A stretch of DNA of 64,000 nucleotides, from contig JADJXR010000001.1 in NCBI GenBank assembly GCA_016710285.1, positions 62,001-126,000 on the forward strand, given 5' to 3'. Below, in pieces: positions 34,375 through 42,369 of the stretch. Under the pieces are notes generated by a model that made no database searches, was not told the origin of the DNA, and was given only the letters and a program-made list of their open reading frames with translations. Source of the DNA: Chlorobiota bacterium (GTDB lineage: Bacteria > Bacteroidota > Ignavibacteria > OLB7). A program made the translations under genes and the position numbers. Within the stretch, counting starts at the first letter, position 1. Each line of letters begins with the position of its first letter.

Positions 34375-35740
34375 CGACGTTGGTGACTTTGATGCCAGTG
34401 GAGGTTGTGGTCCCGGTCATGTTCACCCCAAGCCCAATTCCCCCCGCCGGATCCACGGTTCCGATTGCAAGTTTTGTGGTTGCAACCGGCGTTGCGTTAA
34501 TGCCGATACCGCCGCCGCTTCCAACCGTCATCCGAGTGGCGTTGCTGGTGCGGATATCAATGTCGGTTGCCGAAATGGTCCCGAAGATGTTCGATGATGG
34601 AGCACTATTCCCCCCCAACGCCCATGCTGCCGAGGTCACTTGGTTATCCACATAGTTCTTCGTTGCTGCATCCTGCGCCGCTGTTGGATCCGCCACGTTC
34701 TCAATCTTGTCCCCCGATGCGCTGATGACCCCGCTTCCCGCATTCAGCGTGATGTTGTCGTTCCCATTCCCCAGCGTCACCGCACCGTTGGCAGTGACAG
34801 GGTTGGCAAACGTCGTCGTTCCGTTGACCGTCACCGCATCGGCTGCGGCATTCCCCAACGTCACATCTCCATTCGCATCCAAGTCCGTTACGTTTGCAAG
34901 CGAACGGGTGGTTGTCCCGATTGGCGTTGCTTGGATGCTGGTTGCCGTCAGCGCGCCAGCGTTCGTCAGCACCAAATGCTGCGTTCCCGCAGTCCGCAAA
35001 TCCATCAGGTTTGGTGCGCTGCCGCCCGTCTCATCCAACCGGATCAAGGGATTGGCTCCCGTGTAGGTTTGCGCCGAGGCCGGGCCAAGACGGACGAAGC
35101 CATTATCCACGTAGTTCTTCGTTGCCGCATCCTGCGCCGCTGTTGGATCCGCCACGTTCTCAATCTTATCCCCCGACGCGCTGATGATCCCGCTTCCTGC
35201 GTTCAGCGTGATGTTGTCGTTCCCGTTCCCCAACGTCACCGCACCGTTGGCATCAAGTGTGGTGAACGCTCCTGTGCTTCGGGTCGTTCCACCAATCGGG
35301 CTTCCCTCAATTGCCGTCACCGTCAACGAACCACCGTTCGTCAGCAACAAATGCTGCGTTCCAGCGGTCCGCAAATCCATCAGGTTTGGTGTTCCGCCAC
35401 CCGTCTCGTTCAACCGAATCAAGGGGTTGGCTCCCGTGTAGGTCTGCAACGCCGCCGGTCCAAGCTGAACGAATGGACCAACTACTCCCCCCAACACCGT
35501 GTTGTCAATGTAGTTCTTCGTTGCTGCATCCTGCGCCGCTGTTGGATCCGCCACGTTCTCAATCTTGTCCCCCGATGCGCTGATGACCCCGCTTCCGGCA
35601 TTCAGCGTGATGTTGTCGTTCCCATTCCCCAGCGTCACCGCTCCGTTGGCAGTGACAGGGTTGGCAAACGTCGTCGTTCCGTTGACCGTCACCGCATCGG
35701 CTGCGGCGTTCCCCAACGTCACATCTCCATTCGCATCCAA
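34283..35740 (-). CDS. fibre-like exported repeat protein, central fragment
   Basis: Third frame fragment of the 32734-39895 gene, with a nominal start. Built of repeat blocks with GAVTLGNGNDNITLNAGSG, ISASGDKIENVADPTAAQDA, ATKNYIDN, QTYTGANPLIRL(N/D)ETGG, PNLMDLRTAGTQHL and TPIGTTTRS. The phrase ENVADPTAAQDAATKNYVD is the hallmark of a helical-to-beta transition unit found in phage and bacterial fibre proteins. It ends GIRIGGGAG at a stop at 34283 caused by one extra G in a GGGG run (34291-34294); dropping it continues as GGGLGNNLGTGITI in the next fragment. Confidence 0.7.
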   Translation of the reverse strand: MDANGDVTLGNAAADAVTVNGTTTFANPVTANGAVTLGNGNDNITLNAGSGVISASGDKIENVADPTAAQDAATKNYIDNTVLGGVVGPFVQLGPAALQTYTGANPLIRLNETGGGTPNLMDLRTAGTQHLLLTNGGSLTVTAIEGSPIGGTTRSTGAFTTLDANGAVTLGNGNDNITLNAGSGIISASGDKIENVADPTAAQDAATKNYVDNGFVRLGPASAQTYTGANPLIRLDETGGSAPNLMDLRTAGTQHLVLTNAGALTATSIQATPIGTTTRSLANVTDLDANGDVTLGNAAADAVTVNGTTTFANPVTANGAVTLGNGNDNITLNAGSGVISASGDKIENVADPTAAQDAATKNYVDNQVTSAAWALGGNSAPSSNIFGTISATDIDIRTSNATRMTVGSGGGIGINATPVATTKLAIGTVDPAGGIGLGVNMTGTTTSTGIKVTNVGASGTNDAGIAVSSSAAGTGTGIRIGGGAG

Positions 35741-36725
35741 GTCCGTTACGTTTGCAAGCGAACGGGTGGTTGTCCCGATTGGCGTTGCTTGGATCCATCA
35801 GGTTTGGTGCGCTGCCGCCCGTCTCATCCAACCGGATCAAGGGATTGGCTCCCGTGTAGGTTTGCGCCGAGGTCGGGCCAAGACGGACGAAGCCATTATC
35901 CACGTAGTTCTTCGTTGCCGCATCCTGCGCCGCTGTTGGATCCGCCACGTTCTCAATCTTATCCCCCGACGCGCTGATGATCCCGCTTCCTGCGTTCAGC
36001 GTGATGTTGTCGTTCCCATTCCCCAGCGTCACCGCTCCGTTGGCAGTGACAGGGTTGGCAAACGTCGTTGTTCCGTTGACCGTCACCACGTCGGCGGCGG
36101 CGTTCCCCAACGTCACATTGCCATTCGCATCCAAGTCCGTCACGTTTGCTGTCGAGCGGGTTGTTGCGCCGATTGGTGTTCCCTCAATGTTCGTCACCGT
36201 CAGCGCGCCACCGTTGGTCAGCACCAGATGCTGCGTGCCGGCGGTCCGCAGGTCCATCAGGTTTGGTGCGCTGCCGCCCGTCTCGTTCAACCGGATTAAG
36301 GGATTGGCTCCCGTGTAGGTCTGCAACGCCGCCGGTCCAAGCTGAACGAATGGACCAACTACTCCCCCCAACACCGTGTTGTCAATGTAGTTCTTCGTTG
36401 CTGCATCCTGCGCCGCTGTTGGATCCGCCACGTTCTCAATCTTGTCCCCCGACGCGCTGATGATCCCGCTTCCTGCGTTCAGCGTGATGTTGTCGTTCCC
36501 GTTCCCCAACGTCACCGCACCGTTGGCATCAAGTGTGGTGAACGCTCCTGTGCTTCGGGTCGTTCCACCAATCGGGCTTCCCTCAATTGCCGTCACCGTC
36601 AACGAACCACCGTTCGTCAGCAACAAATGCTGCGTTCCAGCGGTCCGCAAATCCATCAGGTTTGGTGTTCCGCCACCCGTCTCGTTCAACCGAATCAAGG
36701 GGTTGGCTCCCGTGTAGGTCTGCAA
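35559..36725 (-). CDS. fibre-like exported repeat protein, central fragment
   Basis: Second frame fragment of the 32734-39895 gene. Same repeat vocabulary as its neighbours (three LDANG/NVTLGNAAADVVTVNGTT blocks). It is in frame until NLMD at about 35797, where comparison with the other copies shows a 65-base deletion (junction ggatcc at 35791-35796); after that the reading is nonsense (PSNANRDNHPF...) to the stop at 35559. Start codon given is only the first usable one after the upstream lesion. Confidence 0.65.
   Translation of the reverse strand: MQTYTGANPLIRLNETGGGTPNLMDLRTAGTQHLLLTNGGSLTVTAIEGSPIGGTTRSTGAFTTLDANGAVTLGNGNDNITLNAGSGIISASGDKIENVADPTAAQDAATKNYIDNTVLGGVVGPFVQLGPAALQTYTGANPLIRLNETGGSAPNLMDLRTAGTQHLVLTNGGALTVTNIEGTPIGATTRSTANVTDLDANGNVTLGNAAADVVTVNGTTTFANPVTANGAVTLGNGNDNITLNAGSGIISASGDKIENVADPTAAQDAATKNYVDNGFVRLGPTSAQTYTGANPLIRLDETGGSAPNLMDPSNANRDNHPFACKRNGLGCEWRCDVGERRSRCGDGQRNDDVCQPCHCQRSGDAGEWERQHHAECRKRGHQRIGGQD
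35794..36252 (-). repeat. 459-bp tandem-type repeat unit
   Basis: One 459-base unit (153 residues), measured between successive tccatcaggtttggtg landmarks at 35794 and 36253; the same unit length recurs at 37134-37592 and 37593-38051. Confidence 0.8.
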
Positions 36726-36757
36726 CGCCGCCGGTCCAAGCTGAACGAATGGACCAA

Positions 36758-39700
36758 CTACTCCCCCAACACCGTGTTGTCAATGTAGTTCTTCGTTGCT
36801 GCATCCTGCGCCGCTGTTGGATCCGCCACGTTCTCAATCTTGTCCCCCGATGCGCTGATGACCCCGCTTCCGGCATTCAGCGTGATGTTGTCGTTCCCAT
36901 TCCCCAGCGTCACCGCTCCGTTGGCAGTGACAGGGTTGGCAAACGTCGTCGTTCCGTTGACCGTCACCGCATCGGCTGCGGCGTTCCCCAACGTCACATC
37001 TCCATTCGCATCCAAGTCCGTTACGTTTGCAAGCGAACGGGTGGTTGTCCCGATTGGCGTTGCTTGGATGCTGGTTGCCGTCAGCGCGCCAGCGTTCGTC
37101 AGCAACAAATGCTGCGTTCCCGCGGTCCGCAGGTCCATCAGGTTTGGTGCGCTGCCGCCCGTCTCATCCAACCGGATCAAGGGATTGGCTCCCGTGTAGG
37201 TTTGCGCCGAGGTCGGGCCAAGACGGACGAAGCCATTATCCACGTAGTTCTTCGTTGCCGCATCCTGCGCCGCTGTTGGATCCGCCACGTTCTCAATCTT
37301 ATCCCCCGACGCGCTGATGATCCCGCTTCCTGCGTTCAGCGTGATGTTGTCGTTCCCATTCCCCAGCGTCACCGCTCCGTTGGCAGTGACAGGGTTGGCA
37401 AACGTCGTTGTTCCGTTGACCGTCACCACGTCGGCGGCGGCGTTCCCCAACGTCACATTGCCATTCGCATCCAAGTCCGTCACGTTTGCTGTCGAGCGGG
37501 TTGTTGCGCCGATTGGTGTTCCCTCAATGTTCGTCACCGTCAGCGCGCCACCGTTGGTCAGCACCAGATGCTGCGTGCCGGCGGTCCGCAGGTCCATCAG
37601 GTTTGGTGCGCTGCCGCCCGTCTCATCCAACCGGATCAAGGGATTGGCTCCCGTGTAGGTTTGCGCCGAGGTCGGGCCAAGACGGACGAAGCCATTATCC
37701 ACGTAGTTCTTCGTTGCCGCATCCTGCGCCGCTGTTGGATCCGCCACGTTCTCAATCTTATCCCCCGACGCGCTGATGATCCCGCTTCCTGCGTTCAGCG
37801 TGATGTTGTCGTTCCCATTCCCCAGCGTCACCGCTCCGTTGGCAGTGACAGGGTTGGCAAACGTCGTTGTTCCGTTGACCGTCACCACGTCGGCGGCGGC
37901 GTTCCCCAACGTCACATTGCCATTCGCATCCAAGTCCGTCACGTTTGCTGTCGAGCGGGTTGTTGCGCCGATTGGTGTTCCCTCAATGTTCGTCACCGTC
38001 AGTGCGCCACCGTTGGTCAGCACCAGATGCTGCGTGCCGGCGGTCCGCAGGTCCATCAGGTTTGGTGCGCTGGCTCCCGTCTCGTTCAACCGGATTAAGG
38101 GATTGGCTCCCGTGTAGGTCTGCAACGCCGCCGGTCCAAGCTGAACAAATGGGCCAAGCACCCCACCCAACGCGGTGTTGTCAATGTAGTTCTTCGTTGC
38201 TGCATCTTGCGCCGCTGTTGGATCCGCCACGTTCTCAATCTTGTCACCCGATGCGCTGATAACTCCGCTTCCGGCATTCAGCGTGATGTTGTCGTTCCCA
38301 TTCCCCAGCGTCACCGCGCCGTTGGCATCAAGTGTGGTGAAGGCTCCGGTGCTTGGAGTTGTTGCCCCAACGGGGCTGTTATCCACCGTCCCGCCGCTGA
38401 TCGTTAGATCATCGTTGACTTGCGTGTTCGTCAACCCGTTCCCAATACGAACCGCGTTGACCGTGCTGCTGCCACTGTTTGTGCTGGCAATCAATGCATT
38501 CCCCTGCGCGGCGGTTGTTGGGAATGTCTGCGTTGCCGTCCATGTGTTCGCGTTGGCAAGGTTGATCCCCAACGGGCTGCCGCTGGTTCCATCACCCGTC
38601 AGTGTTGCGTCCGTGCTTACTCCAATCAGCCCTGCCAGCGATGCCGCCGTCCGTGTCTCCAATGCTCCACCGTTCGACGTGATGATGTTTGTGGACGTGC
38701 TGCCGCTTGGCAGCGTCGTTCCGGTGATCGTTGTGAATCGGCCTGTGCTGGCGGTCGTTGCTCCAACAGGGCTGTTATCCACCGTCCCGCCGCTGATCGT
38801 TAAATCGTCGTTGACTTGCGTGTTCGTCAACCCGTTCCCAATCCGAACCGCGTTGACCGTTGTGCTGCCGCTGTTCGTGCTGGCAATCAATGCATCACCC
38901 TGCGCGGCGGTTGTTGGGAATGTCTGCGTTGCTGTCCACGTGTTCGCGTTGGCAAGGTTGAGTCCCAATGGGCTGCCGCTGGTTCCATCACCCGTCAGTG
39001 TTGCGTCCGTGCTTACTCCAATCAGCCCTGCCAGCGATGCCGCCGTCCGCGTCTCCAATGCTCCACTGTTCGACATCGTGAAGACCGTGGACGTGCTGCC
39101 GCTTGGCAAGCCCGTTCCCGTGATTGTTGTGAACCGGCCGGTGCTGGCGGTCGTTGCTCCAACGGGCGTTCCATCAATCGAGCCACCGGTGATCGTCAGG
39201 GTGTTGCTCACGTTTGGGTCGGGAAGGATTCCGCTGACCTCACTTGTCGCCAAATCCACATTGTCCGTTATTGAAGCAGCGGTGACAAACCGGTTGGCGG
39301 TGATTGCCCCAGTTCCCACAGGATAGAGTGCCGAGCCATTCCCCACCTCCAAGTTCGCTTGCCCGGTGTTCGTTCCGTTGGTGATCTGGTTGAACGGAAG
39401 CAACAAACTGCTGGCGGTGTTGCTCCACGTTGGAATGCCACCGCTGACGGTTAAAATCAGTCCGTTGCTTCCAATCGGAAGGCGGGCCAGAGAGGTTGTG
39501 GTGTTGGCGTACAGCATATCACCAACGGCATAGCTGCTGAACCCGGTTCCGCCGCTGGTGGCAGCAAGCGGGGTTGAGAGGGCGAGCATATCGGCAGTAA
39601 GGCCGCCGGTGACGGCAAGGCCGCCAGCGATTGTTTGCCCGCCGCTGGAGTTGGAGAAGATGAAGCTGCCGCTGGCGTTGACCGGGAAGTCGTAGTAGAT

Positions 39701-39895
39701 ATGGTTGGTGAGGGTTCCGTTCAGCCGGATGATGCCGAAGAATCCGTTTCCGGTTCCGTCATCCATTAGGAACCGATGGGAGGCGAAGTCCCGAGGGTGG
39801 GGGGTGTACTGGGCCGAAGCGGTTGCAAGGCTACAGAGTAGTACAACAACAAGCACCGTGCTGCGGCATACGTTTTTCACAGAAGCGTTCATCAT
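36758..39895 (-). CDS. fibre-like exported repeat protein, N-terminal fragment
   Basis: First frame fragment of the 32734-39895 gene. I start at the MMNAS ATG pair at 39895, preceded by AAGAGG; the signal peptide ends CSLATASAQ. The shared N-terminal module follows (PHPRDFASHRFLMDDGTGN, SGSFIFSNSSGGQTIAGGL), then GGTGFSSYAVGDMLYANTT, LPIGSNGLILTVSGGIPTWS, two GTGLPSGSTSTV.../TLTGDGTSGSPLGLNLANA blocks, and the 153-residue repeats ending in ENVADPTAAQDA. It stops at LGE because the copy at 36763-36767 has five C where the sister copies have six; with six, it reads LGGVVGPFVQLG and joins the next fragment. Complete product would be near 2,400 residues. Confidence 0.78.
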   Translation of the reverse strand: MMNASVKNVCRSTVLVVVLLCSLATASAQYTPHPRDFASHRFLMDDGTGNGFFGIIRLNGTLTNHIYYDFPVNASGSFIFSNSSGGQTIAGGLAVTGGLTADMLALSTPLAATSGGTGFSSYAVGDMLYANTTTSLARLPIGSNGLILTVSGGIPTWSNTASSLLLPFNQITNGTNTGQANLEVGNGSALYPVGTGAITANRFVTAASITDNVDLATSEVSGILPDPNVSNTLTITGGSIDGTPVGATTASTGRFTTITGTGLPSGSTSTVFTMSNSGALETRTAASLAGLIGVSTDATLTGDGTSGSPLGLNLANANTWTATQTFPTTAAQGDALIASTNSGSTTVNAVRIGNGLTNTQVNDDLTISGGTVDNSPVGATTASTGRFTTITGTTLPSGSTSTNIITSNGGALETRTAASLAGLIGVSTDATLTGDGTSGSPLGINLANANTWTATQTFPTTAAQGNALIASTNSGSSTVNAVRIGNGLTNTQVNDDLTISGGTVDNSPVGATTPSTGAFTTLDANGAVTLGNGNDNITLNAGSGVISASGDKIENVADPTAAQDAATKNYIDNTALGGVLGPFVQLGPAALQTYTGANPLIRLNETGASAPNLMDLRTAGTQHLVLTNGGALTVTNIEGTPIGATTRSTANVTDLDANGNVTLGNAAADVVTVNGTTTFANPVTANGAVTLGNGNDNITLNAGSGIISASGDKIENVADPTAAQDAATKNYVDNGFVRLGPTSAQTYTGANPLIRLDETGGSAPNLMDLRTAGTQHLVLTNGGALTVTNIEGTPIGATTRSTANVTDLDANGNVTLGNAAADVVTVNGTTTFANPVTANGAVTLGNGNDNITLNAGSGIISASGDKIENVADPTAAQDAATKNYVDNGFVRLGPTSAQTYTGANPLIRLDETGGSAPNLMDLRTAGTQHLLLTNAGALTATSIQATPIGTTTRSLANVTDLDANGDVTLGNAAADAVTVNGTTTFANPVTANGAVTLGNGNDNITLNAGSGVISASGDKIENVADPTAAQDAATKNYIDNTVLGE
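37134..38051 (-). repeat. two consecutive 459-bp repeat units
   Basis: Landmark gtccatcaggtttggtgcg occurs at 37134, 37593 and 38052, exactly 459 bases apart, and the intervening sequence differs at only a few positions. Encodes 153 residues per unit inside the fibre-like gene. Confidence 0.9.
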
Positions 39896-40361
39896 CGGTA
39901 ATCCTCTTGGTGATAGCACAGTGAAAATACTGTGCTTTTTTGGTGTGGTACCTTGTTTTGATCTTGCCTTGTACCGCTGGTATCTCTACACCGACGGCAC
40001 AACTGCTTGTGAGCTATCTGAATTACTGGTGTAGCCCCAACCCACGCAGTGTGATTGCCACTACAAACCAGTTCGCGATGTACCGTTGGCCTCTACACCA
40101 AGCAGTACAACCATGTTTGAATCCATCAGGCATGGCGCGCGCCATGCTTCTTACTCCATTACCATCATCTACCAACATCGGTGTTGGTATTTCCGGTAAT
40201 CACATTCTGTTCTATCAAAAACAGCACAGGGGGTTTGCGATTGCTGCAAATCCCCTGCTCTGTTGCAAAACTGCCATCGGCAAGCGGAGCTTAGCCCCGT
40301 TCAGGCCGATGCAAAGCAACCCTGATCCGTCTGCGCCGCTACGGCTTGTAGGGGGCAGATA
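39896..40361. other. intergenic gap, 466 bases
   Basis: AT-richer than its surroundings (start of one fibre gene, end of the next). Holds a perfect 16-base palindrome catggcgcgcgccatg (40132-40147), a terminator (40216-40263) and short direct duplications around accgctggtatctctacacc and accgttggcctctacacc. No gene seen. Confidence 0.5.
40216..40263 (-). terminator. intrinsic terminator of the 40362-42095 gene
   Basis: On the minus strand AGCAGGGGATTTGC / GCAAACCCCCTGTGCT pairs over about 15 positions with a 7-base loop and is followed by GTTTTTG. It lies about 100 bases past the stop at 40362. Confidence 0.8.
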
Positions 40362-42095
40362 TTAGTCAATGACGGTTATGTAAAAGTCCATCGCCGCTTC
40401 GTCAATTGCCGCGCCAGTTTCGTTGCGGAACTTGACCTCGACCGTACCCGAAGCCGAGACGCGGGCATAGCTGATAATCAAGCCATCGGTAAGCGCGTTT
40501 TGTGGGGAGACGATCACCGAGCTTGAGGTTGGGGCGCCGGCAACAGTGAAGGTTTCCACCGACGATGCGTTGGCAGCAACGCTGGCAATGTTTTGGTTCA
40601 CCGTCACTTTTATCATCCTGCGCCCCCAGGAGAGCGTACCACCAGAAGTGGAAAGGAGCAGCCGTTCATCGGTGCTTGGTGCCGCTGCCGGAAGCGTGTA
40701 GGTGATATCCCCCGTTTGTACCGATGCCGCTTTGAACGCTGTGTAGTTGGTGCCGCTTGGGAATGCCCCCGTGCCCGTTTCCGCCTCGAAGAACCGCAGC
40801 TCGCTTGGCGCGTTGTCGTTGTTGGCAAGCCAGAGATCGGTGTTGCCGAAGACCGCTACGTTGGCATCGGAGATCGTCATGTCATTGCTCCCAGTATTGC
40901 CGCCAAGGAAGCCGAAACTGCGGGCGGCACTCAGCGTTAGCCCACGACCGCCGGGGATTGCCGAATAATCGCCGGCTGCCGTGTTGCTCCGGCCGCCACC
41001 CACCGTCGAATAGATCTGCGATGCCGTGTTGAGCTCTCCCCCACCCACGGTCGAAGTACTCCCCGATGCCGTGTTGTTCGCTCCGCCACCCACGGTCGAA
41101 TAGTTCTCCGATGCCGTGTTGGTCACTCCTCCACCCACCGTCGAATAGCTCTCCGATGCCGTGTTGGCATTTCCTCCACTCACGGTCGAATAGCTGTTCG
41201 ATGCCGTGTTGTCCCTTCCGCCACCCACGGTGGCATACCTCTGATCGGATGTTGTTCCCGCGTTATCCCCTGCACGGTTGTTCTGCCCACCACCCACCAC
41301 GCCATAGTCATCCGTGACCGAGTTCACATTGCCAGTTGACCCACCGCCTGACACCGTTGCGCCAATCACTCCGCTTGTCACGCTGTTCCCGTTGAACCCG
41401 CCAATGATGTTCGCGCTGGTGGCGTTTGGTTCAAACCGCATCACTCGGCGGCGGCCTTCGGTGGCGGTGCCAGCTTCATCCACGTGAATCTCAAACGCTT
41501 GGTTGTCGGTGGTGCCCACAAAGTTCGTTCCGGCGGTGGTGCCTGTGTTGCCCGTTAGATTCCAGCCGCTGCTTGCCCCCCATTCCAACGTTGCTGCGGT
41601 TGCCGTTGGCGCAGGGCTGCTGGCAATCCGAAGCACTTGCCCGGCGGATCCGTTGGCTGCCGGAAGTGTGTAAGTGATGTTGTTGGCTTGCGCTTGGGCA
41701 ACAAACTCCGTGTAATCAGTTCCCCCAGGCTCGGTGATGCGAAGACCGCTTCCAAGCTGCAAGTTTCCACTCAGGAAAAGATGCCGCCACCGGAAAGTCC
41801 CCGATCCTAAATCGTAGAGATTATCGGTGCCCGGGAGCAGATGCCCTGAGACAGATTGCGTCCCCCCCGATGGCGTGGAAATCAAGAACTGCCCCGCGCC
41901 AGCCGGATCGGGAATGGTTAAGGTCCCTCCGGTAATTGGGCCGGTCGGCGTTTGAATGGTGACAATGTTGTTGTTGTTGTCGTCCAGAACCAGCTTCTGC
42001 GTGCGCAGATCGCGATTTTGTGCTGTTGCTGTTAGAACCGAACAAGCAGCAACGACGGCCAGCGAAAGGGTAAACCGTGTGGACATTGTCATCAT
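40362..42095 (-). CDS. fibre-like exported protein with YadA-head-type repeats (intact)
   Basis: 577-residue exported protein, undamaged relative of 30480-32604. Signal peptide ends LTATAQ (ATG at 42095; ATGs at 42092 and 42086 are alternatives, the last aligning best with the relative). Shared N-terminal module NRDLRTQKLVLDDNNNN, then LLPGTDNLYDLGSGTFRWRHLFLSGN (the structure-describing region common in fibre proteins), LPAANGSAGQVLRI, and a head of 14-residue units (YATVGGGRDNTASNS, YSTVSGGNANTASES, YSTVGGGVTNTASEN, STSTVGGGELNTASQI), as in left-handed parallel beta-roll YadA heads. The C-terminal 90 residues (VTVNQNIASVAANASSV, VEVKFRNETGAAIDEAA, YITVID) match the small beta domain that caps many phage tail fibres. 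Predicted surface-exposed adhesin-like fibre; secretion route unknown as no T9SS tail is present. Confidence 0.82.
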   Translation of the reverse strand: MMTMSTRFTLSLAVVAACSVLTATAQNRDLRTQKLVLDDNNNNIVTIQTPTGPITGGTLTIPDPAGAGQFLISTPSGGTQSVSGHLLPGTDNLYDLGSGTFRWRHLFLSGNLQLGSGLRITEPGGTDYTEFVAQAQANNITYTLPAANGSAGQVLRIASSPAPTATAATLEWGASSGWNLTGNTGTTAGTNFVGTTDNQAFEIHVDEAGTATEGRRRVMRFEPNATSANIIGGFNGNSVTSGVIGATVSGGGSTGNVNSVTDDYGVVGGGQNNRAGDNAGTTSDQRYATVGGGRDNTASNSYSTVSGGNANTASESYSTVGGGVTNTASENYSTVGGGANNTASGSTSTVGGGELNTASQIYSTVGGGRSNTAAGDYSAIPGGRGLTLSAARSFGFLGGNTGSNDMTISDANVAVFGNTDLWLANNDNAPSELRFFEAETGTGAFPSGTNYTAFKAASVQTGDITYTLPAAAPSTDERLLLSTSGGTLSWGRRMIKVTVNQNIASVAANASSVETFTVAGAPTSSSVIVSPQNALTDGLIISYARVSASGTVEVKFRNETGAAIDEAAMDFYITVID

Positions 42096-42245
42096 GGTAG
42101 TTCGAGTGTTTACAAGAAGTTGGAGCTAAGGGAAGCCAGTCTCTTCAGTTTTGCATCAAGAATGCATTCCGCTCATGATAGGCTTGGTTGAGGAAGGGGT
42201 GCTGAAGCAGCAACGTGTGGTGCAAAAACATTCATCATCGCTTCA

Positions 42246-42312
42246 TCCCTGCCCCTCTCCCAGTCTGCCACGCTGAAGATGAGATCGCCAGCAGCATGGC
42301 GGGAGAGGGGAG
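42246..42312. repeat. inverted repeat, family C-like, downstream of 42370-44808
   Basis: CCCCTCTCCC (42252-42261) pairs with GGGAGAGGGG (42301-42310) across a 39-base loop with an inner GCCA/TGGC match. Resembles the family C elements near 19.4 and 28.2 kb and may act as the terminator of the gene ending at 42370. Confidence 0.5.
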
Positions 42313-42369
42313 CAAGAGGAACTATGCGCGAACAGGGAAGGGATCACTCCTCCCGCGTTCTGCGTAACC

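Noticed and set aside
34640..38098. Long plus-strand frames with RRCWIRHVLNL repeats
   Set aside because: Same reason: reverse-strand echoes of the fibre gene repeats, while the minus strand gives recognisable modules and a signal peptide.
40132..40147. Palindrome catggcgcgcgccatg as an operator
   Set aside because: Single occurrence, no regulator gene adjacent; left as an unassigned palindrome.
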